Assembly: GCA_903899865.1 (NCBI GenBank)
Contig: CAIUKZ010000201.1
Location: 1 to 6,397, forward strand
Reading direction: 5' to 3'
DNA from: an uncultured Bacteroidales bacterium
GTDB taxonomy: Bacteria > Bacteroidota > Bacteroidia > Bacteroidales > Paludibacteraceae
Length of the DNA stretch: 6,397 bases
Position numbers and translations under genes: made by a program. How positions within the stretch are numbered: position 1 is the first letter of the stretch; the number at the start of each line of letters is the position of its first letter. Under the pieces are notes generated by a model. It was given only the letters and a program-made list of their open reading frames with translations, was not told the origin of the DNA and did no database searches. Below, piece after piece: positions 1-5,049 of the stretch.

Positions 1-310
1 TATTGTGATGGCGCACTCTATCCCTAGTGGTTTTCTTTATCAGATTTTTCTGTAGAGCATCGGTGAGGTTTATGCCAGTCTGGTTGGCTATACACAGTAT
101 TACCCACAACACATCAGCCAGTTCATCGGACATTTCATGATTCAATTCTGACTCTTTGAAAGACTGGTCTCCATACTTTCTTACCATGATTCTAGCCAAT
201 TCACCTACTTCTTCCGTTAAAATCCCAAGGTTGGTTAGTTCACTAAAATAGCGCACTCCATGGGTTTTAATCCATACATCTACAGAGTTTTGGGCTTCCT
301 GAAGTGTCAT
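1..310 (-). CDS. MazG-like nucleotide pyrophosphohydrolase (C-terminus cut by window edge)
   Basis: The 103 codons in the window start with MTLQEAQNSVDVWIK and are open to the left edge. The protein has the all-alpha MazG metal-binding pattern: EEVGE at residues 33-37 and ExxD at 63-66 (DELAD), placed so that the acidic side chains can bind Mg2+. The family hydrolyses (d)NTPs or related nucleotides to monophosphates and pyrophosphate, usually as house-cleaning enzymes in the cytoplasm; the exact substrate cannot be read from sequence. Small single-domain relatives from Bacteroidota are, from memory, about 105-115 residues, so probably only a few residues are missing. The ATG at 310-308 overlaps the TAA of psd by one base (TAATG), so translation is probably coupled to psd and no separate promoter is visible. 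The family call is firm; the function is inferred. Confidence 0.88.
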   Translation of the reverse strand, partial: MTLQEAQNSVDVWIKTHGVRYFSELTNLGILTEEVGELARIMVRKYGDQSFKESELNHEMSDELADVLWVILCIANQTGINLTDALQKNLIKKTTRDRVRHHN

Positions 311-984
311 TATTTTTTATCATTTAGGCGAGCAATGATGGTTTCATTACCTCGGGTGCAGTCACCTACTTGGACAAAAATCTCGGTGCCTAGAGGAAAA
401 AATAGATCCACGCGCGAACCAAACTTGATAAATCCCATTTGTTCGTTGACATGACAAGGCTTGCCTTCTTTAGCATAAGTGACAATACGTCTTGCCAAAG
501 CCCCTGCTATCTGACGAAGCAAAATCTGGGTCTTGTCTGGTGTCTCTATTACCACAGTAGAACGTTCATTCTCGGTGCTGGACTTTGGCAAAAAAGCAGC
601 CATGTGTCTTCCTTTATGATGTAGTGACTTTACCACTGTTCCATTGACTGGGTACCAGTTGGCATGAACATTAACCACCGACATAAATATTGAAACCTGT
701 ATCCGCTTATCACCAAAATGCTCAAATTCATCAACAGGTTCTACTACCACAATGGTACCATCGGCAGGTGCCACCACCAAATTACTATCCTCTATTTTAA
801 TTTTTCGGCTTGGATTTCTAAAAAAATAGGCGAAAAAGAAGAAAACAGAGAATGAAATGATAAAATTTATTACCAATATAATTGAATTATGCTGAGTGTA
901 AACATAGAAATTAAGGAGAACTAGTATAAATAACACAGTCCCAAGTATTGTGCGCCCTTCTTTGTGAATCTTAATGTATCTCAT
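310..984 (-). CDS. psd: Phosphatidylserine decarboxylase proenzyme, short form
   Basis: This is a 224-residue enzyme of the short phosphatidylserine decarboxylase family. It converts phosphatidylserine to phosphatidylethanolamine at the cytoplasmic membrane using a pyruvoyl group. Two hydrophobic segments lie near residues 11-29 and 34-55. After them come APADG (71-75, Asp75), NVHAN (105-109, His107) and the processing site KFGSR, where cleavage between Gly189 and Ser190 would give a beta chain and a short pyruvoyl alpha chain. Asp, His and Ser match the self-cleaving triad of the family. The open frame extends to a TTG at 990, but I chose the ATG at 984 (MRYIKIHKEGR): the TTG lies within the expected promoter/start-site zone and the family normally starts close to the HKEGR motif. 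The stop overlaps the MazG-like gene start. The synthase that makes phosphatidylserine is not in the window. Confidence 0.95.
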   Translation of the reverse strand: MRYIKIHKEGRTILGTVLFILVLLNFYVYTQHNSIILVINFIISFSVFFFFAYFFRNPSRKIKIEDSNLVVAPADGTIVVVEPVDEFEHFGDKRIQVSIFMSVVNVHANWYPVNGTVVKSLHHKGRHMAAFLPKSSTENERSTVVIETPDKTQILLRQIAGALARRIVTYAKEGKPCHVNEQMGFIKFGSRVDLFFPLGTEIFVQVGDCTRGNETIIARLNDKK

Positions 985-992
985 TTTCAAAT

Positions 993-1027
993 CAAAATTA
1001 TAACAGAGATGACTTAATCTCTGTCAA
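993..1027 (-). promoter_or_regulatory. Probable psd promoter
   Basis: Read on the minus strand, TAATTTTG (1000-993) matches the Bacteroidota -7 consensus TAnnTTTG. The same bases read as TATAAT (1002-997), 19 bp after a TTGACA (1027-1022). The spacing from TTG to TAnnTTTG is 24 bp, longer than the usual 19-20, so the upstream box is less certain. If this box is used, transcription starts only a few bases before the ATG at 984. Confidence 0.5.
1003..1024. repeat. Perfect 8-bp inverted repeat in the psd promoter spacer
   Basis: ACAGAGAT (1003-1010) and ATCTCTGT (1017-1024) are perfect reverse complements separated by six bases. The repeat fills the space between the TTGACA and TATAAT elements of the psd promoter, which is a typical operator position. 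On the minus strand it is followed by TATAATTTT, so a weak terminator for the upstream LysM gene is an alternative. Sequence alone does not decide between the two. Confidence 0.45.
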
Positions 1028-1119
1028 TTAATAAATAATTATAAGCTGTTAACAAAGGTAAAAAAAACTATTAGCAGTGCAAGCGATGAATTTCAATTTA
1101 TTCGGTTCGAGTGCCAACT

Positions 1120-1142
1120 ATTGAGAAATAATATTCCTCAAT
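1120..1142 (-). other. Hairpin over the stop codon of the LysM gene
   Basis: On the minus strand ATTGAGGAAT and ATTTCTCAAT form a 10-bp stem with one G-U pair around a 3-base loop. The stem includes the TGA stop of the LysM gene (1140-1138). No T tract follows, so it is not a normal intrinsic terminator; it could stabilise the mRNA 3' end or be chance in AT-rich DNA. Confidence 0.35.
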
Positions 1143-2601
1143 TAAGCTCTTTGAGTATTTTCAATTTCGCTCCAACATACAGTTTATCAGCCGATTGATG
1201 GTTCCACTCCATCAATTGATCCGCAGTACACCCATATTGTTTAGCTATCGAAAAGAATGTTTCGCCTTTCACAACCTTATGTTGAATTTCTTTGGCAGAA
1301 TCAGCTATCCGATTTTGATGTTTATGTTCTGCAACAGCACTGCCGTCAACAACATTTGCACTAATGACTCTCAATGTTTGACCTTCTTTAATCACATTAC
1401 CATCCAGATGATTGATTTCTCGCAATTCCTCTACTGTCAAATCATAAAGACTTGCTATAGAAAAGAGCGTTTCTCCCCATTTTACGGCATGAATAGAAGA
1501 TGCTACCACCTGTTTAGAGGGTGATGTGGGTGCTTTTGTTGGTGCTGATGCGGGTGCAACTTTGAGAGACAAGGTCTGTCCAGCGTAGAGAATGGGCGAT
1601 TTCGAATTGGCTGCTTGTAATTGGTCTAATGGGATATTATACATTTTGGCTATGCTAAATAGCGTCTCCCCCTTTTTTACATAATGACTTGTGGGTATTT
1701 CAGTGTTGTTTTCTGATTTAAGCGCACTGGTATTTGATTCAGGTTTCTTTTCTTCTTGTTTAACCAACAATGCAGGTTCTTTTTTTATCGGTTCTGACAC
1801 CAATACACTTTCTTCTTCAGCTATTTTCAATTGCTTTCCACGCGTTAGCTTTTTACTTTTCAGATGATTCAAGGCCATTAGTTTATCGGCTTTTACACCA
1901 TACAGTTTGGCTATAGAGTTCAAACTTTCACCTTTTCTGACTTTGTGGTACTGTGCTTGCTTTTTTTGTGAAACCTGCTTCATCGGCTCTACAAATGGCA
2001 CCTGAGTAAACTGAGAGGATAGCTGTTCGCTCTTGTAAAATGCGGCACCATCTATCAATGGATTGTTGCCCACCACACGATTGGCCATTATGTAACGTTG
2101 TGCATAATAAGGCTCTTCGGAGCTTGAGATAGTGATGCCTCTACTTGTGGCGGCATGAATAAATTCAAAGCTACCATCCTCTTTCGCCGTTACTACCATC
2201 CCCACATGACCTATATGGCTTTTACTTCGCCTATGACCTGAGAAATAGACCAAGTCTCCAACTTTCAGTTGCTTTCTGTCAACCGCTGGAAATTGGTGGG
2301 CTTGTCCTGACGATGAATGATCTAGCTTGTAACCAAAACTATTATAAATGTAGGAAGTAAAACCAGAGCAATCGAAAGACAAACCATTGGAAGAACCAAA
2401 ATGATAGGGTGTGTATAGGAAAGACTTACCGTATTTGATAACCGAATCGATAATGGACGACGCTGAAAAGGAAGAATTAATGTTGGCAGTTGCAGTATCA
2501 GCCTGACATTCTTGTACATCTACAACTCTATGTGTAGATGCCATAACGGTGTGAATGACAATTAATCCGATAAAAATGGAAAGTGTTTTTTTTAGCAACA
2601 T
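1138..2601 (-). CDS. Secreted NlpC/P60 peptidase with four C-terminal LysM domains
   Basis: This 487-residue protein starts with a signal peptide (MLLKKTLSIFIGLIVIHTVMA, probable cleavage after VMA). An NlpC/P60 domain follows at about 48-180, with the nucleophile Cys78 in DCSGF, His132 in GHVGMVV and His149 in FIHAA, a complete Cys-His-His triad. Four LysM domains lie near 218-260, 306-348, 371-414 and 440-483, each with a GE(T/S)(L/F)xSIA core, separated by charged or Ala/Pro/Thr-rich linkers. NlpC/P60 enzymes cut peptide stems of peptidoglycan, usually between D-Glu and the diamino acid, and LysM binds the glycan, so this is probably a periplasmic cell-wall hydrolase. The open frame reaches a GTG at 2628, but that G is the last base of the promoter -7 box, so the ATG at 2601 is preferred. 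The gene is separated from the carboxypeptidase gene by about 100 bp and has its own promoter. No lipobox is visible. Confidence 0.94.
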   Translation of the reverse strand: MLLKKTLSIFIGLIVIHTVMASTHRVVDVQECQADTATANINSSFSASSIIDSVIKYGKSFLYTPYHFGSSNGLSFDCSGFTSYIYNSFGYKLDHSSSGQAHQFPAVDRKQLKVGDLVYFSGHRRSKSHIGHVGMVVTAKEDGSFEFIHAATSRGITISSSEEPYYAQRYIMANRVVGNNPLIDGAAFYKSEQLSSQFTQVPFVEPMKQVSQKKQAQYHKVRKGESLNSIAKLYGVKADKLMALNHLKSKKLTRGKQLKIAEEESVLVSEPIKKEPALLVKQEEKKPESNTSALKSENNTEIPTSHYVKKGETLFSIAKMYNIPLDQLQAANSKSPILYAGQTLSLKVAPASAPTKAPTSPSKQVVASSIHAVKWGETLFSIASLYDLTVEELREINHLDGNVIKEGQTLRVISANVVDGSAVAEHKHQNRIADSAKEIQHKVVKGETFFSIAKQYGCTADQLMEWNHQSADKLYVGAKLKILKELN

Positions 2602-2627
2602 CAACAATCTCTGAGAAGGGTTATTCA

Positions 2628-2658
2628 CAAAGATATGATTTATAAGCTATTTAGAAAA
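2628..2658 (-). promoter_or_regulatory. Promoter of the LysM/NlpC gene
   Basis: On the minus strand TATCTTTG (2635-2628) is a perfect TAnnTTTG box. It lies 19 bp after TTTT (2658-2655), a three-of-four match to the -33 TTTG. Transcription would start near 2624, giving a leader of about 20 bases before the ATG at 2601. This placement rules against the GTG at 2628 as the start codon. Confidence 0.7.
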
Positions 2659-2695
2659 ATCCTTTTTCTCTTTTTAACAATTAATTGGGATTTTT
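2655..2695. terminator. Possible terminator after the LD-carboxypeptidase gene
   Basis: AAAAATCC (2655-2662) and GGATTTTT (2688-2695) form an 8-bp stem around a 25-base loop that itself contains the perfect palindrome CAATTAATTG (2678-2687). On the minus strand the second arm ends in a short T run just after the carboxypeptidase stop at 2703. The stem is AT-rich and the loop long, so termination would be weak. It overlaps the -33 box of the next promoter. Confidence 0.35.
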
Positions 2696-2702
2696 TTTCT
2701 AC

Positions 2703-3614
2703 CTAAATGTATTTCAACTCCACATTCTCAACCGAAACTTCCAAAAATACGGTTGCGCCCAACACTAAGGGCAAGTTATAATCAACATGTCCTGCAGGGA
2801 AATCAAAACAAACTGGATAGCCATAATCTGCCACCGAATCTAGTATTATCTCATGTACCGTTTTCATCATTTGAGCATCTTCTGGACAGTCGGTAAACTG
2901 ACCCACTACCAGTCCAGCCAACTGAGATAATGCCCCACTTATTCGAAGGTTTTGCATCATCCTATCTATGTGGTATGGCTGTTCGGATATTTCCTCTAAA
3001 AAAAGTATTGCACCTGAAAAATCCAAATCGTATTTTGTCCCTCTCAATCCCATAAAAACGGACAGATTGCCACCAATAAGCTTTCCGGTGGCAATTCCTT
3101 GTCTATTCAGGGAACTGGCTTGTAGGCGATATGCTGGCAAATTCCCCAACAGCACATCCTTTAATTTTATCACTGGGTCCGAACTTGGGTCTAACTCTGA
3201 GAGATGTTTTGCCATAATGCAATGCAAGGATGGAATGCCCAATTTACCAATTGCATTGTGCAAAACGGTGACATCACTAAAACCCAACAACCATTTGGGA
3301 TGTTCCTGAAATTTCGAGAAATCAATTTTATCTACGATTTGAACGATGCCATAACCTCCACGACTACATAGAATCGCCTTGTTGTCAGCATCATCGAGCG
3401 CCTGTTGTAGGTCGGCTATTCGTTGGTCTTGTGTACCGCCAAACCTGCCGTACTTGTCACTGGCTGATTTCCCGATCTGAACGCACAATCCCCAGCTTTC
3501 GAGTATGCATTTTGCCCCATCAATATAGTTGGAATCTATTGCTCCAGAAGGTGATGCAATAAACACTTTATCTCCAGCTTGTAACCTTAAGTCAAAAATT
3601 GCTTTGCTTTTCAT
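2703..3614 (-). CDS. ldcA: Cytoplasmic LD-carboxypeptidase, S66 family (LdcA/MccF-like)
   Basis: This 303-residue protein belongs to serine peptidase family S66. Well-studied LdcA enzymes remove the terminal D-Ala from recycled muropeptide tetrapeptides in the cytoplasm; MccF relatives cleave microcin C-type compounds, so that role is possible but less likely here. Visible marks are FIASPSG near the N-terminus, CSRGGYG (83-89), the nucleophile Ser113 in GFSDVT, Glu207 in LFLEEISE and His276 in PAGHVDYNLPLVLG. The Ser-Glu-His triad is complete and the length is normal. There is no signal peptide, as expected. The open frame begins at a TTG directly after the radC stop; I chose the ATG at 3614 (MKSKAIFDLRLQAGD), which leaves a 12-bp gap to radC and fits the usual family N-terminus. 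No promoter is evident between the two, so it is probably cotranscribed with radC. Confidence 0.93.
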   Translation of the reverse strand: MKSKAIFDLRLQAGDKVFIASPSGAIDSNYIDGAKCILESWGLCVQIGKSASDKYGRFGGTQDQRIADLQQALDDADNKAILCSRGGYGIVQIVDKIDFSKFQEHPKWLLGFSDVTVLHNAIGKLGIPSLHCIMAKHLSELDPSSDPVIKLKDVLLGNLPAYRLQASSLNRQGIATGKLIGGNLSVFMGLRGTKYDLDFSGAILFLEEISEQPYHIDRMMQNLRISGALSQLAGLVVGQFTDCPEDAQMMKTVHEIILDSVADYGYPVCFDFPAGHVDYNLPLVLGATVFLEVSVENVELKYI

Positions 3615-3626
3615 AATTTCAATCAA

Positions 3627-4328
3627 TTAGAGATTACCTTCATCAGCATAACTATAATAACTTTTCCCTGCCACGATGATATGGTCTATAAGTGTAATGC
3701 CTATAGCCTGACAACCTTGCTTTATTTTGTTCGTGATCTGGTTGTCGTGTGAACTTGGAAAGTTTTGTCCAGATGGATGGTTGTGAGCTACTGCCACCGC
3801 CTGTGCCGATGCCTCCAAACACAGCTTGAGCAACATGGGCAAATCTACGATAGTCTGCCTTGCACCACCTTGAGTCAGTCGGCGAGTTCCAATTACTTTG
3901 TTGGCTGTATTGAGTAGCACCAGCCAAAATTCTTCGTGTATCAAATTTGCTAACACAGGCTCCATCAATTCAAAAATATGCCGACTTGATTGTATTTGCT
4001 TTCGCTCCAATGCATCGGCTATTTTCCTTCTATTTCCTAGTTCTATAGCTGCCAAAATAGTAATTGCCTTTGCCTCACCTATTCCCTTGAAACGTTTACA
4101 TAGCTCAACGATAGAAAGACGAGCCAATTCATTGAGATTGTCATGACATTCTCCCAATATTCGGCGCGACAGCTCTACGGCCGTTTCGTGCTTATTGCCT
4201 GAACCTATCAGAATGGCCAACAGCTCAGCATCAGAAAGTGCCATCACTCCTTTTGCCAACATCTTCTCTCTGGGACGGTCATCCTCTGCCCAGTCGCGAA
4301 TGGTAAGTCGTTTGTCATTAGTTTCCAC
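3627..4328 (-). CDS. radC: RadC family JAB/MPN-domain protein
   Basis: This 233-residue protein has the full RadC layout. LTIRDWAEDDRPREKML lies near the N-terminus, a helix-hairpin-helix segment includes KGIGEAKA (81-88), and a C-terminal JAB/MPN domain runs from about residue 112. The metal-binding JAMM residues are present: Glu132 or Glu133 in HEEFW, His182 and His184 in HNHPSG, and Asp195; DHIIVAG (215-221) is also conserved. The old name implies DNA repair, but that role was not upheld in E. coli and the biochemical function is unsettled. The start is the GTG at 4328: an in-frame TGA lies two codons upstream and no ATG or other good start precedes the conserved LTIRDWAE block. A Bacteroidota-type promoter lies directly upstream, so the message may be essentially leaderless. 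It is followed 12 bp later by the LD-carboxypeptidase gene. Confidence 0.95.
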   Translation of the reverse strand: METNDKRLTIRDWAEDDRPREKMLAKGVMALSDAELLAILIGSGNKHETAVELSRRILGECHDNLNELARLSIVELCKRFKGIGEAKAITILAAIELGNRRKIADALERKQIQSSRHIFELMEPVLANLIHEEFWLVLLNTANKVIGTRRLTQGGARQTIVDLPMLLKLCLEASAQAVAVAHNHPSGQNFPSSHDNQITNKIKQGCQAIGITLIDHIIVAGKSYYSYADEGNL

Positions 4329-4332
4329 AGCT

Positions 4333-4363
4333 CAAAAATAGATTTTTTTGACGAAATGGACAA
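4333..4363 (-). promoter_or_regulatory. Promoter of radC-ldcA
   Basis: On the minus strand TTG (4363-4361) is followed after 20 bp by TATTTTTG (4340-4333), a perfect TAnnTTTG box. The predicted start site falls at about 4330-4326, practically on the GTG start codon of radC. Confidence 0.65.
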
Positions 4364-4444
4364 CCTTAATGATTTTTATTCCTTAAAAATTCTACTTATC
4401 GTGCTACCAACATCGGAAGAACTTATTACCAAAGAGAATAATAA

Positions 4445-4650
4445 ACCACAAAAGGCACAAAAGAATCTTGTATAACACATGGAACACATAAAGATATTCT
4501 AATATGAAATTGAAAGAACACATGGTTTTGCCTTTCGGCAAATTGACTGTAAAAAAAACCAAACCACATAGGTACATAGATGGGGATAGAGATTTTGCAT
4601 GCGGCGTCTGATAAAACATTTTTTGAACACGAAGACACAAAGACACGAAG
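4445..4650. repeat. Four dispersed islands of a degenerate CACA-rich direct repeat
   Basis: Four short islands share a pattern of CACA- or CACG-type cores spaced about 9-12 bp with purine-rich fill. They are accacaaaaggcacaaaaga (from 4445), aacacatggaacacataaag (from 4474), aaccacataggtacatagat (from 4562) and acacgaagacacaaagacac (from 4627, island 4625-4650). They are separated by 8 to about 70 bp of AT-rich DNA. The last island runs straight into the 30-bp array. From memory, similar motifs recur between genes in Bacteroidota and other genomes and give spurious NTKTQRHE-type peptides; I could not check this here. Confidence 0.6.
4527..4542. repeat. Short hairpin resembling an inverted array unit
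   Basis: TTTGCC and GGCAAA form a 6-bp stem around TTTC. The segment closely resembles the reverse complement of the 16-bp unit of the array further right (ATCGCCGAAGGCAAAT), so it may be a stray inverted copy. A stem this short could also be chance. Confidence 0.4.
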
Positions 4651-4820
4651 TCGCAATCGCCGCAGGCAAAATATCGCGCAGCAAATATCGCAAAGCTATT
4701 ATCGCCGAAGGCAAATATCACGAAGTCGCTATCGCCGAAGGCAACTATCGCGAAGCTATTATCGCCAAAGGCAAATATCGCGCAGCAAATATCGCCGAAG
4801 GCAAATATCGCCGCAGCCAT
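4642..4820. repeat. Tandem array of 14- and 16-bp units with a 30-bp period
   Basis: The array can be cut without gaps into units. A divergent 14-mer at 4642-4655 is followed by a 17-bp variant at 4656-4672. Units then start at 4673 (14), 4687 (14), 4701 (16), 4717 (14), 4731 (16), 4747 (14), 4761 (16), 4777 (14), 4791 (16) and 4807 (14). The 16-bp form is ATCGCCGAAGGCAAAT; 14-bp forms are ATCGCGAAGCTATT and ATCGCGCAGCAAAT. Both seem to derive from one unit of about 15 bp. From 4687 to 4806 there are four regular 30-bp superunits. Most 16-bp units carry a small GCC-GAA-GGC palindrome. There are no unique spacers, so this is not a CRISPR array. Confidence 0.85.
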
Positions 4821-4826
4821 TAATAG

Positions 4827-4867
4827 AAAAAAAAATCGGTTGAAATTCATTGCTGAACTTCAACCGA
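4827..4867 (-). terminator. Strong intrinsic terminator of tRNA-Gln
   Basis: On the minus strand the arm TCGGTTGAAGTTCA pairs with TGAATTTCAACCGA over 14 bp (one G-U pair) around a GCAA tetraloop, a stable GNRA loop. Nine Ts follow directly (4835-4827). It starts 9 bases after the tRNA 3' end and would stop transcription before the repeat region. No T tract exists on the other side, so it acts in one direction only. Confidence 0.9.
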
Positions 4868-4876
4868 CCCATTCTG

Positions 4877-4947
4877 TTGTCTCACAAAGATTCGAACTTT
4901 GACAGGCAGAACCAAAAACTGCAGTGCTACCATTACACCATGAGACA
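4877..4947 (-). tRNA. tRNA-Gln, anticodon TTG
   Basis: The 71-nt cloverleaf folds well. The acceptor stem TGTCTCA pairs with TGAGACA over 7 bp. The D arm is GTGT-AATGGTA-GCAC, and the anticodon arm is GCAGT-TTTTGGT-TCTGC with anticodon TTG at 4915-4913. The T arm is CAAAG-TTCGAAT-CTTTG, and the discriminator base is A at 4877. The lowest pair of the anticodon stem, next to the loop, is a T-T mismatch. CCA is not encoded, so it must be added after processing. The anticodon reads CAA, and CAG by wobble. The gene has its own promoter and terminator, so it can be expressed independently of tyrS, whose stop lies about 100 bp upstream. Confidence 0.96.
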
Positions 4948-4979
4948 ATCACTGTTTGCCCTATTTCTCAAAGGCGGTG

Positions 4980-5010
4980 CAAAGATACGATTGTTTTTCT
5001 TTTTGTCAAA
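4980..5010 (-). promoter_or_regulatory. Promoter of tRNA-Gln
   Basis: On the minus strand TTTG (5010-5007) is followed after 19 bp by TATCTTTG (4987-4980), a perfect match to the Bacteroidota consensus. Transcription would start near 4976, leaving a 5' leader of about 30 bases to be removed by RNase P. Confidence 0.85.
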
Positions 5011-5049
5011 ATGTTTTTTGAAAATTATTGCTAAAAATAAGCTTTACGA

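Larger units (their letters stand above)
4364..4826. other. Gene-free, repeat-rich interval between tRNA-Gln and radC
   Basis: About 460 bp lie between the tRNA-Gln terminator and the radC promoter. I see no credible gene. The interval holds four islands of CACA/CAYRAAG-type repeat and the 14/16-bp array described separately. Open frames on both strands here encode only low-complexity 10-residue repeats. The part at 4364-4444 shows nothing I can name. Confidence 0.7.

Noticed and set aside
1195..1524. Plus-strand open frame opposite the LysM domains
   Set aside because: It is a shadow of a clear minus-strand gene with four well-formed LysM domains.
3652..3927. 91-codon minus-strand frame overlapping radC
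   Set aside because: It is an out-of-frame shadow over the conserved JAB domain, with no independent start signal.
4401..4412. tRNA fragment: GTGCTACCAA resembles the D arm of the tRNA-Gln gene
   Set aside because: The match is only about 9 bases and no acceptor, anticodon or T arm is present, so it is most likely chance.
4642..4820. CRISPR array
   Set aside because: Units abut each other, with no unique spacers of constant length, and no cas genes are nearby.
4580..4843. Plus-strand open frames of 87 and 74 codons through the array
   Set aside because: They are low-complexity products of the repeat period, have no promoter or homologous domain, and other frames of the same DNA are equally open.
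4404..4850. A 148-codon minus-strand open frame rich in IFAFGD repeats
   Set aside because: Its ATG lies inside the tRNA-Gln terminator hairpin, and its N-terminal third is just the translated 30-bp array. The rest covers the CACA islands; there is no promoter and no recognisable domain.
4948..5049. Terminator between tyrS and tRNA-Gln
   Set aside because: Only a 3-4 bp GCT/AGC stem near 5030-5042 could be found, without a convincing T tract.
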